The notes under the pieces are model-generated. The model ran no database searches. It was not told the DNA's origin and saw only the letters and a list, made by a program, of their open reading frames with translations. From an uncultured Bacteroidales bacterium (lineage in GTDB: Bacteria; Bacteroidota; Bacteroidia; Bacteroidales; Paludibacteraceae), in assembly GCA_946617165.1 (NCBI GenBank), contig CAMOJP010000004.1, forward strand, positions 1-50,160: a DNA stretch of 50,160 nt, written 5' to 3'. The position numbers and the translations under genes were made by a program. This document shows, in pieces, positions 7,062 through 15,709 of the stretch. How positions within the stretch are numbered: position 1 is the first letter of the stretch; each line of letters begins with the position of its first letter.

Positions 7062-7442
7062 ATGGGAAAAGTGAGATTTGCGGATCCGATACAGGATCTT
7101 CGTGGAAAGATTAATACACCGAAAGAGCATAATGGAGCGATTTGGGTGTTTCGACAGAAATGTTATGGTGTAAATGGTCGCGGTAAGCCGTTACTTGGTC
7201 CGAAAGAACATTATGCGATGCATCGTCATGAGGGCAAATGGTCAGAGAAAGCGACGAATAATCGGAAGTCGTTTGGCGATTTGTGTGCACAAGCTTATGA
7301 TGAGTTGAAGGATCCGGAGCGTAAAGCTTACTGGGAAGCGGAGTTTGCGGAGCAGAAAGCTCATCCGGTTCGCGGGAAGAAAGTGTATAAGCGTTTGGCA
7401 TCGTTTGTTGTGGCGAGGCTTCGTAGTGTGAGTCTCGGTTAA
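7062..7442 (+). CDS. small basic protein of unknown function
   Basis: A 126-residue protein rich in Lys, Arg, His and Trp, without signal peptide or membrane segment. The N-terminus (VRFADPIQDLRGKI) recalls small Bacteroidetes proteins of phage-like or repeat-associated families that begin with an RGKI motif; the middle (SFGDLCAQAYDELKDPERKAYWEAEF) is helical and the end (RGKKVYKRLASFVVARL) strongly basic. I do not recognise the family with confidence. The start is preceded by GGAAGGAGAGTGAGAGAGAG, an unusually purine-rich leader for this genome. The gene stands alone between two terminator-like regions behind a long repetitive leader. Nucleic-acid binding is a guess from charge. Confidence 0.6.
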   Translation: MGKVRFADPIQDLRGKINTPKEHNGAIWVFRQKCYGVNGRGKPLLGPKEHYAMHRHEGKWSEKATNNRKSFGDLCAQAYDELKDPERKAYWEAEFAEQKAHPVRGKKVYKRLASFVVARLRSVSLG

Positions 7443-7640
7443 TAGATTTCCGCGGCAGGCTTGGAAATAGAGCGCCTCGCACTTCCTCCTCTTCCCACAA
7501 ATTAACAATTTGCGGGAGCCCTAAGAAAACAAGCGTCGCACTATTGTGCAAACGACAATCTTTTTAGCAAAGAAAATTACGCTTACGCAAGCTTAGGCTA
7601 TTTTTTTTGCTCAAAATTTGCGTATGTGCAATTTTTGTTG
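7443..7640 (+). other. intergenic region with hairpins after the 7062 gene
   Basis: An imperfect stem (7494-7516, CCCACAAATT/AATTTGCGGG) and a small stem GCTT/AAGC (7581-7592) shortly before eight T (7601-7608), a possible terminator. From about 7601 the sequence becomes the promoter module described at 7641, which is nearly identical to that upstream of 13093. No gene is seen. Confidence 0.4.
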
Positions 7641-7648
7641 TACCTTTG
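7641..7648 (+). promoter_or_regulatory. -7 promoter box TACCTTTG, distal promoter of the LRR protein gene
   Basis: TACCTTTG preceded by TTTTTGTTG and followed by CACCCGAA. The 45 bases ahead of it are almost identical to those before the box at 13022. Confidence 0.6.
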
Positions 7649-7748
7649 CACCCGAATGGACCCCATAAAAAAACACTTTTCCTGCATTTTGTAAGAAAAT
7701 GATTAATTATTTTCGAATACTGATTACAATAGTATCAAAAAAAAGCAG

Positions 7749-7756
7749 TACCTTTG
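7749..7756 (+). promoter_or_regulatory. -7 promoter box TACCTTTG, proximal promoter of the LRR protein gene
   Basis: Second consensus box, in AAAAAGCAGTACCTTTGCA, about 95 bases before the start at 7849 and 108 bases after the first. The extended context GCAGTACCTTTGCA also occurs before rpmH and before the NlpC/P60 gene. Confidence 0.7.
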
Positions 7757-7848
7757 CACCCGAATTTAATACCAATTAGAAAGTGATACTTAAATTGGAT
7801 ATATTAGGACAAATCCAATGACTAATTATTAACTAAATTTCCATCGTT

Positions 7849-10800
7849 ATGAAAAAGAAATTCTTCTTTATGCTGATGTCACTGTTTATGGTGACTGGGC
7901 TCTATGCCTACGATTTTACTGCAACCTGCAGCAGTGGGCAGACTCTGGCGTACACCATCGTGGATGCCGGCGCTAAAACCGTCGAAGTCGCTCAACCGGA
8001 CGCTATGCCTGAGGGCAATGTCAACATTGACGCTACCGTTGTTAATCCCGACGACTCCGAAACCTACACTGTCATCGGTATTGGTACCCGGGCTTTTCAG
8101 AATGCTACTAAGCTCACTGGCGTTACCTTCCCTACGGCAGCGACATTTACTTATATCGGTAAGTATGATGCGTATCAATACTGCTTTGATAACTCCGGAT
8201 TAACAGGTAAACTCGTTATACCCGATAATGTTACACAAATTACTGCAAGGGCTTTTGGAGACACTAAAATATCGGAACTGCAAATCGGTAACGGCGTAAC
8301 CAAAATCGGTGGATCTGCTTTCTATAGTTGTAAGAATCTGAAACACGTGGCTCTTCCGGACGCAGTTGAATTTATCGGTTCCACTTGCTTTGGCGACTGC
8401 TCTAATCTCGCTTTTTTACAATTGGGTACAGGTATGCAAACAGTCGTAACAGATGCTTTCAATTACTGCTACAAACTGGATACACTCGTCATCAAAGCGA
8501 CTACTCCTCCGGCAGTAGATAACTATATTGAGGATGCTATAGTCAATTATACAGTGCTCTATGTCCCATCTGCTTCTCTCGCAGCCTATAAAGCACATCC
8601 AGGATGGGGAAGATTCAAATTCATTGTGGCGGAAGGTACGGTACTGAATCTATGCTCTTTAACCTATCAAACTTTTATCACTTCCTATATAAATGAAGAC
8701 TGTATTATCGAATTGGATGGAAATGAAATAACCAAAAATACATCCGCTAAATTTGAAAAAGGAAAGAGCGTTAGCATCGTTCTCAAACCTAAATTGTATT
8801 GGAAAGTGGACTCCGTTAAACTCAACGGAACGGACATTAAAGACCAATTCGTCAATAACGAAGCCGATATCCTCGTGACCGAAGATGCTACGCTCAAAGT
8901 AACTTGGGACATCGACAACGCATATGACTTCACTGAGACCGTTCCTTCCGGACAAATCCTCTGTTTCCGCATCATTGATGCCGTTAACAAAAAAGTCAAA
9001 ATCGTCAATCAATCCGGTGGACGTGCTATTTCAGGGCATACCAGCTACGGATACGTGCAGAAATCTACTAACTCCTGGAACTACGGAGAATGGGTCGAGG
9101 GGAATCCAATCGAACCGACAGGAGATTTGATTATTCCGGCAGAAATAAAGCATGAGGGAACTACCTATACCATTACGGAAATCGATACATTGGCATTTTC
9201 AAATAGTGAGATTACTTCCATTGCTATCCCGGAGGGAATAAAGAAAATTAGAGACGGTGCATTCTTTCAATGCTCTTCCCTCGGAGGAGATATATTCATC
9301 CCGCAATCCTGTGACTCACTCGGAAGATGGGCTTTCCGCAGTTGTGGAGCCATTAAAAATTTCTCTTTTGGAGGAGTTAAAAGAGTGGAGGAATATGCCA
9401 TCTTATATAACAATTATATAACCCATCTTCAAGTTCCCGCTTCAGTTACACAAATCGGTGCCTCCGCCTTTTCGGATATGTATAAACTTGAGTCTATCGA
9501 AATTGGGGAAAATGTGACATTGGTCGCAAATTCTGCCTTCAGGTATTCATCTAATCTCAAAACGGTTATTGTCTATGCAGCTACTCCGCCGCTCATAAAA
9601 GAAAGACCGGAGCAGGATTACGAAAATGACTACTGGTATGGTTATTACAATGCGCCTTCTTCTACACTTTATGTGCCAAAAGGTTCCAAGAGCGCATATG
9701 AAGCTGCTAACTGCTGGAAACTCTTCGGGACAATCGAAGAACTGCCGGACCTCTATACCATCTCTACTGCCGTTAAAGATGTAAACACCGGTAACGTTTT
9801 AGGAGGGGGAAAATATGAAAAGGATTTAGACATCAACCTTACTGCCGTACCTGCTTTGCACTATACCTTCAAACAATGGACGGACGGTAATACCGATAAC
9901 CCAAGAAACGTCACCGTTACTGCTGACGCTACCTATACCGCCGAATTCGTTCCTCAACCTACACAAGTGGGGGACATCCTTGAAACGAAAGACCACGGAC
10001 AAATCATTCGCTTTAAGGTTACAAGCGTTGCGCCGAACGAGGTCAAACTTATCAGCAATGGTAACTACTATCGCTATATTGCTTCCGACTGGACGATACC
10101 CGCTTCTGTAGAAGACTATTGGGGAGAGACTTTCAAACTTACATGCTTGGGACAGTATTGTATGTACGATACAAAAGGTATTGATACACTCCGTATCCCA
10201 GAAGGGGTCCGCGTCGTTGAAAGTTCTGCACTATACAATTCCAGCTGCTTCAAAAAATGGTACTTCCCATCAACCATTGACTCTATCTATGGTAACAACG
10301 CAACCTATTGCTACAATTTGCAAGACATTCGTTTTGCAGGAACCGATAACCTCCGATTCGCTGACTTCAGCACGTTCGCAACAGGTTCAACGTCAGCACC
10401 TATCTTATCCGCTACACCGGCAAACTCCTTCTGCATCAAAGACGGACTGGCGCTCTTCTACAAAGGTACTGCACCGCAAGTACTCGAAATTCCCGAAGGT
10501 GTAAAGGTAATAGGTGAATATGCCTTCAGTCCATATGCTCTCAATTACGTTAAGAGTGTGAGACTGCCATCTACGCTGAAAGTGATGAACGTGGGCTTCT
10601 CATATTTACCATCTTCGGGATGCAAGACCATTTATCTCAAAGCAACTACGCCGCCCGTACTTGATGAATATACATTCTCTTATATGAATAATAAAAGGCT
10701 TATCCTCGATTGCGGTATTGACCTTGATGCCTATCGCGCACACCCAATCTGGAATAAATTCGATACTATCGTGAACGGCTCACAGTTCATCCCTACCGTC

Positions 10801-12564
10801 AACCTCGCTAGTAGCAACGGTACCTATGAAATTAAAGAACCCGAGTGTGGTACTATCCGTATCGTAGCTAAACCCAACACCTACTACGTCGTGGACGAAT
10901 GGAGCACAGGGGCTAAAGAATTAGACTCTATCGATGTCGTTCTTACATCAGACTCCACTATCTCACTCAGCTTCAAATACGAGTCATATACCGTCAGGTT
11001 CCTCAATTGGGACGGGACAGAAGCGTACCCATCTATAAAAGTACAACGCGGTAACAATATCGGTACTGTTCCACAATTGCCCGAAAGAACCGGTTATATT
11101 GCTCAATACTGGACAAGAAGCGATAACCTGTCGGAAACCGCAGCTGTCTTTAGCAACGTGGATTTCACTGCCTACTATACACCTAAGACATACACCATCA
11201 CCTTCAATAACTGGAATGGAGATCTCCTGCAGCAGTATTCACGTAAATACGACGAAACCATTTACTACACTGCGGCTACACCTGTCAAATTGGCGAACGA
11301 TACCTTCACGTATGCTTTCAATTCATGGGAGCCTGAAGTGCAAATCGGCGTAACTACTGTTACCGGAGACCAAACATTCACCGCTACATTTACACCTACT
11401 TATAAAGAATACACCATTACCTTCAAAAATTATGACGGTACTCTGTTAGACAAGCAAACGCTACACTTCGGTGATGTAATCACTTATGCAGGACAAATAC
11501 CGACCAAACCGTCCACTGCACAATATGTATATGACTTCACAGGCTTTGACGGCGGCTTCGAGGACGGAGTAACCAAAGTAAGTGGTAATATAGAGTATTT
11601 TGCCGGATTCGAACAAAAGACACGCAAATACACCATCACATTCGTGGACGAAGACGGAACAACACCTGTCTGGTCAGGGGAATTCGAATACGGCACGATG
11701 CCTGTGTACGGTGGCGAAACTCCTACCAAACCGGCTGACAATACCTACTCTTATACATTTAAAGAATGGACACCCGCACTCGCTTATGTGTACAGTGAAG
11801 CTACCTACCAAGCAGTTTACTCGCAAGAGTACATCAACTATACCGTACAATTCGTTGACTATAACGATGCGGTACTCGCTACTCAGGAGAATAAGCACTA
11901 TGGTGATGTAATAACTTACACCGAAGTTCCTGAACGCGAGGCGGACGTACAATATGTCTATACCTTCGATAAATGGGAACCGGATTTCGAATCAGGAGTA
12001 ACAACCGTTTCGGGCAATATGACCTTCAAAGCTACTTATGCTACCAAGTTGCAGAAATATACCGTCACCTTCTTGGAGGCTGAAGGCGGGGCACAACTTG
12101 ACCAGGCTATCGTCTCTTACGGCTCCGACGCTACTCCTGTCGCTCCGGACATTACAGCCATTACACCGGATGACAAACGCTTCGGTGGATGGAGTCAGGA
12201 CATTACCAACGTACAAGGTAACATGACCGTTTGGCCATTGTGGAAGGACAAAATTTATACCGTTCAGTTCATTGACCCGCTTAATAACAACGAGGTTATT
12301 GACGAGTATGACAATGTTCCTTTCGGCGGTAAAGTCGCACCTCCTGTAGCACCGCAGCACGACGGATATAACTTCACCGGTTGGGATAGCGACGCTTATC
12401 TGAATGTCACAGATGACCTTGTTATTAAGGCACTCTACACCGCAATAACCGGTCTTGACAATATCGAACTCGATGAGCAGGCTGAGAAGTTTATCCGCAA
12501 CGGACAACTCTACATCCTCCGTAACGGTCAGCTCTACAACGCTAACGGCGCAAAAGTCAAATAG
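7849..12564 (+). CDS. giant leucine-rich-repeat (BspA/LRR_5-type) surface protein with InlB-type repeats
   Basis: A 1571-residue exported protein with a signal peptide ending near LYAYDF. Three LRR_5-type blocks are visible (about residues 40-260, 390-630 and 690-990), with repeated motifs such as IGTRAFQNATKLTGVTFP, IGASAFSDMYKLESI and IGEYAFSP. They are separated by beta-rich stretches with ATYTAEF or ATLKVTWD endings. Residues from about 1047 to 1533 contain seven InlB B-repeat-like units starting YT(I/V)xF. The C-terminus (EKFIRNGQLYILRNGQLYNANGAKVK region) looks like a short type IX secretion sorting tail, with NGQLY duplicated. The role is likely adhesion or host/substrate binding at the cell surface. 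Two tandem promoters precede it, and a hairpin and tandem repeats follow. Confidence 0.85.
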   Translation: MKKKFFFMLMSLFMVTGLYAYDFTATCSSGQTLAYTIVDAGAKTVEVAQPDAMPEGNVNIDATVVNPDDSETYTVIGIGTRAFQNATKLTGVTFPTAATFTYIGKYDAYQYCFDNSGLTGKLVIPDNVTQITARAFGDTKISELQIGNGVTKIGGSAFYSCKNLKHVALPDAVEFIGSTCFGDCSNLAFLQLGTGMQTVVTDAFNYCYKLDTLVIKATTPPAVDNYIEDAIVNYTVLYVPSASLAAYKAHPGWGRFKFIVAEGTVLNLCSLTYQTFITSYINEDCIIELDGNEITKNTSAKFEKGKSVSIVLKPKLYWKVDSVKLNGTDIKDQFVNNEADILVTEDATLKVTWDIDNAYDFTETVPSGQILCFRIIDAVNKKVKIVNQSGGRAISGHTSYGYVQKSTNSWNYGEWVEGNPIEPTGDLIIPAEIKHEGTTYTITEIDTLAFSNSEITSIAIPEGIKKIRDGAFFQCSSLGGDIFIPQSCDSLGRWAFRSCGAIKNFSFGGVKRVEEYAILYNNYITHLQVPASVTQIGASAFSDMYKLESIEIGENVTLVANSAFRYSSNLKTVIVYAATPPLIKERPEQDYENDYWYGYYNAPSSTLYVPKGSKSAYEAANCWKLFGTIEELPDLYTISTAVKDVNTGNVLGGGKYEKDLDINLTAVPALHYTFKQWTDGNTDNPRNVTVTADATYTAEFVPQPTQVGDILETKDHGQIIRFKVTSVAPNEVKLISNGNYYRYIASDWTIPASVEDYWGETFKLTCLGQYCMYDTKGIDTLRIPEGVRVVESSALYNSSCFKKWYFPSTIDSIYGNNATYCYNLQDIRFAGTDNLRFADFSTFATGSTSAPILSATPANSFCIKDGLALFYKGTAPQVLEIPEGVKVIGEYAFSPYALNYVKSVRLPSTLKVMNVGFSYLPSSGCKTIYLKATTPPVLDEYTFSYMNNKRLILDCGIDLDAYRAHPIWNKFDTIVNGSQFIPTVNLASSNGTYEIKEPECGTIRIVAKPNTYYVVDEWSTGAKELDSIDVVLTSDSTISLSFKYESYTVRFLNWDGTEAYPSIKVQRGNNIGTVPQLPERTGYIAQYWTRSDNLSETAAVFSNVDFTAYYTPKTYTITFNNWNGDLLQQYSRKYDETIYYTAATPVKLANDTFTYAFNSWEPEVQIGVTTVTGDQTFTATFTPTYKEYTITFKNYDGTLLDKQTLHFGDVITYAGQIPTKPSTAQYVYDFTGFDGGFEDGVTKVSGNIEYFAGFEQKTRKYTITFVDEDGTTPVWSGEFEYGTMPVYGGETPTKPADNTYSYTFKEWTPALAYVYSEATYQAVYSQEYINYTVQFVDYNDAVLATQENKHYGDVITYTEVPEREADVQYVYTFDKWEPDFESGVTTVSGNMTFKATYATKLQKYTVTFLEAEGGAQLDQAIVSYGSDATPVAPDITAITPDDKRFGGWSQDITNVQGNMTVWPLWKDKIYTVQFIDPLNNNEVIDEYDNVPFGGKVAPPVAPQHDGYNFTGWDSDAYLNVTDDLVIKALYTAITGLDNIELDEQAEKFIRNGQLYILRNGQLYNANGAKVK
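10987..12446 (+). repeat. seven InlB B-repeat-like protein units within the LRR protein
   Basis: Successive units of about 60-73 residues open with YTVRFLNWDG, YTITFNNWNG, YTITFKNYDG, YTITFVDEDG, YTVQFVDYND, YTVTFLEAEG and YTVQFIDPLN; most close with a Trp/Phe motif (FNSWEP, FKEWTP, FDKWEP, FGGWSQ, FTGWDS) and a T-F-x-A-x-F/Y strand. They are diverged at DNA level, so recent expansion is not evident. Confidence 0.8.
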
Positions 12565-12567
12565 TTA

Positions 12568-12585
12568 ATCGCCTCCTTAGGCGAT
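12568..12585 (+). terminator. hairpin just after the LRR gene stop
   Basis: Perfect seven-base-pair stem ATCGCCT/AGGCGAT with loop CCTT, starting four bases after the stop codon. It has no T tract, so it may protect the 3' end; the real terminator is probably the one at 12705. Confidence 0.4.
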
Positions 12586-12587
12586 AG

Positions 12588-12682
12588 ACCGCAGCGCGCT
12601 GCTCAAAGTAGAAATACCGCGTTGCTTAAAGTGAAATACTGCTGTGTTCTAAGTAAAAGCCCGCAGTGCTTTAAGTAGAAAG
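12588..12682 (+). repeat. four degenerate tandem repeats of about 22 bp
   Basis: Units start at 12588, 12616, 12638 and 12660 and follow ACCGC-n-TGCTTAAAGTAGAAAT; the first is about six bases longer. They lie between the LRR gene and its terminator, outside any ORF. Function unknown. Confidence 0.6.
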
Positions 12683-12704
12683 CGGTAACTCATTACTGAA
12701 AAAA

Positions 12705-12733
12705 GTGCAGAAAACAACAATTCTGCACTTTTT
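12705..12733 (+). terminator. intrinsic terminator identical to that at 6577
   Basis: GTGCAGAA (12705-12712) / TTCTGCAC (12721-12728), loop AACAACAA, then TTTTT. The whole hairpin is identical to the one after caspase cassette 1. Confidence 0.85.
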
Positions 12734-12900
12734 TACATTTTTCGTCTTTTTTTCTTGCGAATGTGCAATTTTTGTTGTACCTTCGGCACGCCCCTTCCCA
12801 AAATAAATTTTGGGTGGGTATCCACTCCGAATATACAGTCGCGTCCTGCAGGACACACGCAAAATGAGCAATAAATGAAGCAGGAGTAAACCCCTTACCG
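12734..12900 (+). other. intergenic region with a decayed promoter copy and an inverted repeat
   Basis: Around 12756-12785 the promoter module appears again but with box TACCTTCG (12778-12785), which breaks the TTTG element, so it is probably inactive. CCCAAAAT (12797-12804) / ATTTTGGG (12807-12814) is a perfect eight-base inverted repeat with a two-base spacer. TCCTGCAGGA near 12844 is a palindrome. No convincing gene is seen. Confidence 0.4.
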
Positions 12901-12905
12901 AATGC

Positions 12906-13031
12906 CCCATTATGCCCTTTATGTGCAAGCACCTAAGTGCATAATAGAGCCTTCTGTATAGAATAACATTCTATTTGCTTCATTTTTTTGCTCAAAATTT
13001 GCGTATGTGCAATTTTTGTTGTACTTTTGCA
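12906..13031 (+). repeat. structured intergenic repeat, copy 1, ending in a promoter
   Basis: About 125 bases that recur in diverged form at 31057-31183. It contains a stem ATTATG (12909-12914) / CATAAT (12940-12945) enclosing CCCTTTATGTGCAAGCACC, a second stem TAGAAT (12959-12964) / ATTCTA (12968-12973), a T-rich tract, then TACTTTTG at 13022-13029. Both stems are preserved in the other copy by paired changes. It lies just upstream of the DjlA-like gene. Confidence 0.65.
13022..13029 (+). promoter_or_regulatory. -7 promoter box TACTTTTG of the DjlA-like gene
   Basis: Consensus TAnnTTTG box about 65 bases before the start at 13093, at the end of the structured repeat. Confidence 0.65.
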
Positions 13032-13092
13032 GAGTGAATAGGCAAGAACCACTATAACCATTTAACCCTTTAAACCTTTAAACCATCACCCT

Positions 13093-13851
13093 ATGTCAGT
13101 ATCAATGTGGATATTAGGCGGACTGGGCTTCGTCGTAGGCGGACCCATCGGAGCATTGTTAGGCGTTGTATTAGGCTCGCTGTTCGATGGAGCTGTCAAC
13201 TTGGCCAAAGGACTGCCGGAAGCGGAAGAGACGGAGAACGCCGGCTCCAACACACAGCACACAACTCCAGGTGACGTACGCGTCTCCTTTTTGGTGTTAA
13301 TAGCCTGTGTCATGAAAGCGGACGGACGTGTGCTGAAGTCCGAGGTGAACTTCATCAAACCCTATCTGGTCAAACTGTACGGTGAAGAGGGAGCCAGACA
13401 GGCGCTGCAGTTGCTCAAGAAACTGCTGGAACAGGAGATTGATTATATCGCCGTATGCAACCAGATAAAACAGCACATCAACTACTCTACCCGTTTGGAA
13501 CTGGTACACCTCTTGCTCGAATTGGCGCATGTGGACGAGCAATATGCAGAGGCGGAGCGAACAATGCTACTACGTATTGCCGCTAACTTAGGAGTAAGCC
13601 AATATGACTACAACTCCTTGGAAGCGCTCTACAAAAAAACTCAGGATCCTAATTGGGCATATGCCGTATTGGAAATAGAACCGACCGCTTCGGACGAAGA
13701 GGTGAAGAAAGCCTACCGCCGCATGGCGATGAAGTTCCATCCCGATAAAGTGGCAAATGCCGGCGAAGAGATGCGACAGAAAGCCACAGAGAAATTCAGA
13801 GCCGTTAACGAGGCATATGAGCATATAAAACTTCTTCGCAATATGAAGTAA
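13093..13851 (+). CDS. djlA: DjlA-like co-chaperone (TerB-like plus J domain)
   Basis: A 252-residue protein. Residues 8-33 are a Gly-rich hydrophobic segment ([16 protein letters not shown]) that may anchor it in the inner membrane. A TerB-like helical domain spans about 60-180 ([18 protein letters not shown]). A C-terminal J domain (about 188-250) carries the HPD motif at 216-218 (KFHPDKV), which stimulates the ATPase of DnaK. This order matches DjlA. It appears to be a single-gene transcript from the promoter at 13022. The client or pathway cannot be read from the sequence. Confidence 0.85.
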   Translation: MSVSMWILGGLGFVVGGPIGALLGVVLGSLFDGAVNLAKGLPEAEETENAGSNTQHTTPGDVRVSFLVLIACVMKADGRVLKSEVNFIKPYLVKLYGEEGARQALQLLKKLLEQEIDYIAVCNQIKQHINYSTRLELVHLLLELAHVDEQYAEAERTMLLRIAANLGVSQYDYNSLEALYKKTQDPNWAYAVLEIEPTASDEEVKKAYRRMAMKFHPDKVANAGEEMRQKATEKFRAVNEAYEHIKLLRNMK

Positions 13852-13945
13852 TGTGCGAACCGACAATTTTTTTATCTTATTCCTTAAAAATACCTATATT
13901 TATCGAAATTCGATAAAAAAATTTGTCTATTCCATTTTTTTGTTG

Positions 13946-13953
13946 TATATTTG
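13946..13953 (+). promoter_or_regulatory. -7 promoter box TATATTTG of the SDR-ddl operon
   Basis: Consensus TAnnTTTG box, preceded by TTTTTTTGTTG, about 20 bases before the start at 13973, giving a very short leader. Confidence 0.7.
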
Positions 13954-13972
13954 CACGCTAATTTGAGTTGCT

Positions 13973-14749
13973 ATGTACGCATTAGTTACAGGGGCATCGA
14001 GTGGAATAGGATTGGAATATGCCAAACAGTTGGCGCGAGACTATCACTATGATATCGTTTTAGTGTCCAATCAGGAGAAGGAATTGGCTGCGGCTGCAGC
14101 GGATATTGCTTCTGAGTTCGGGGTTAAGACGAAGACTATATATATCGATCTATCCGATTCGGATGCGGCAGATTTGGTGTATTATTACTGCAAAGCGGAA
14201 GAGCTGGAAGTGGATGTGCTTGTCAATAACGCCGGAATACTTATCTTCCAATCGTTCCGTACGACACCACTGAAGAAGATAGAGACGTTAGTGATGCTGC
14301 ACGTAGTGACGATGACGAAGCTCTGCCGTCTGTTTGCGGAAGATATGTGCGAACGAGAGAGAGGTTATATACTGAATATGTCTTCCATGTCCGCGTGGAT
14401 GGCGATGCCGGGAATACAATGCTACAACGCCTCGAAAGTGTATGTGCTCAGTTTCAGTAAGTCGCTGTGGTATGAGATGCGTGTTCACAATGTGCGCGTT
14501 TTGGCAGTAACGCCGGGTTCAACCGATACGGGATTGCTACCGTTTGGACCTAAGTTTGGCAGCTTATTACGCGCAGTACATATAACGATGCCGGTTCCGC
14601 GATTGGTGAAACGGGCGTTGAGAGTGCTGTTCAAGCGCCGCAAGAAAACGTGCATGCCCGGCGCATGGAATTATATCATTGTGCCGATTATCAATCACTT
14701 GCCGGATTGGGTAGTGAAAGTGGCACAGCCGAAGTTATTGGATGTATAA
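13973..14749 (+). CDS. short-chain dehydrogenase/reductase (SDR)
   Basis: A 258-residue classical SDR. The cofactor motif TGASSGIG is at residues 6-13, NNAG at 85-88, and the catalytic residues are Ser138, Tyr151 and Lys155 (YNASK), with PGSTDTG following. It most resembles the broad DltE/YqjQ-like SDR group; the substrate cannot be deduced. A hydrophobic, basic C-terminal region (RALRVLFKRRKK, YIIVPIINHLPDWV) could associate with the membrane. First gene of an operon with ddl, a prenyl synthase and an unknown gene, which hints at envelope or isoprenoid metabolism but does not prove it. Confidence 0.85.
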   Translation: MYALVTGASSGIGLEYAKQLARDYHYDIVLVSNQEKELAAAAADIASEFGVKTKTIYIDLSDSDAADLVYYYCKAEELEVDVLVNNAGILIFQSFRTTPLKKIETLVMLHVVTMTKLCRLFAEDMCERERGYILNMSSMSAWMAMPGIQCYNASKVYVLSFSKSLWYEMRVHNVRVLAVTPGSTDTGLLPFGPKFGSLLRAVHITMPVPRLVKRALRVLFKRRKKTCMPGAWNYIIVPIINHLPDWVVKVAQPKLLDV

Positions 14750-14776
14750 AGAGATTAGTAGAAAGATAAAAGCAAT

Positions 14777-15703
14777 ATGAAACGTAAGATTGCAATAGTA
14801 GCAGGCGGAGACAGTTCCGAACATGATGTGTCGTTGCGTAGCGCAGCCGGTATTTTGTCATTTATTGATAAGGATAAATACGACGCAGAGATAGTGGAGT
14901 TACATGGAAGCGACTTGAAGACCTTGAGCCGTTTGGTGGATTTTGACTATGCGTATGTGACTATTCATGGCACTCCGGGCGAAAACGGTTTGCTGCAAGG
15001 CTACTTGGAGATGATGCATATTCCGTATTCGTGCTGCAGCGTGTTGGCTGCGGCATTGACGTTCAATAAGTACACCTGCAACCATTATCTGCATGCTTTT
15101 GGCATCAATATCGCTAAGAGTATTCTGCTGCGCAAAGACCAAGTGCCGGCAGATATCGAAGAGCAAGTGGAGCGTGAATTAGGCTTCCCGTGCTTTATTA
15201 AGAGCAACGTGGGAGGTAGCAGTTTCGGTTGCACGAAAGTGAAAACACGCGATAATGTGCTGCCCGCAATTGAACGTGCTTTTGAGGAAGGCGATGAAGT
15301 GATTTGCGAGTCCTACCTCAAAGGAACAGAAGTGACCAGCGGCGTCTATAAGACGAAGAACAAGGCGGTGGCATTCCCAATCACGGAGGTTGTGACGAAG
15401 CGTGAGTTCTTTGATTATGACGCGAAATATAACGGCCAAGTGGATGAGATTACTCCAGCGCGTGTTCCGGATGAGTTGCGCGACAGAGTTCAGGCGATGA
15501 CGCTGAAGATTTACGATATCATCGGCGCACATGGTATCATTCGTACCGACTATGTGCTCATAGACGATGAGATTTATCTCTTGGAAGTCAACACCACGCC
15601 CGGAATGACTGCAACGAGTTTTATTCCGCAGCAAGTGCGCGCAGCCGGATTAGACATTAAAGATGTGCTGACAGATATTATCGAGGACTCGTTTGCAAAA
15701 TAA
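14777..15703 (+). CDS. ddl: D-alanine--D-alanine ligase
   Basis: A 308-residue ATP-grasp ligase that joins two D-alanines for the peptidoglycan stem peptide in the cytoplasm. Visible signatures are GGDSSEHDVSLRSA at the N-terminus, HGTPGENGLLQGYLE, the ATP-binding segment FIKSNVGGSSFG, and the C-terminal YLLEVNTTPGMT with metal- and substrate-binding residues. The length is typical. It starts 27 bases after the SDR gene and is followed six bases later by the prenyl synthase, so the genes form an operon. Another cell-wall gene, dacB, is in a different operon at 37032. Confidence 0.95.
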   Translation: MKRKIAIVAGGDSSEHDVSLRSAAGILSFIDKDKYDAEIVELHGSDLKTLSRLVDFDYAYVTIHGTPGENGLLQGYLEMMHIPYSCCSVLAAALTFNKYTCNHYLHAFGINIAKSILLRKDQVPADIEEQVERELGFPCFIKSNVGGSSFGCTKVKTRDNVLPAIERAFEEGDEVICESYLKGTEVTSGVYKTKNKAVAFPITEVVTKREFFDYDAKYNGQVDEITPARVPDELRDRVQAMTLKIYDIIGAHGIIRTDYVLIDDEIYLLEVNTTPGMTATSFIPQQVRAAGLDIKDVLTDIIEDSFAK

Positions 15704-15709
15704 TGCTGT

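Noticed and set aside
7062..7442. HMG-box-like pattern in the small basic protein
   Set aside because: Only a short helix with aromatic and acidic residues is similar; the three-helix layout and key positions do not fit.
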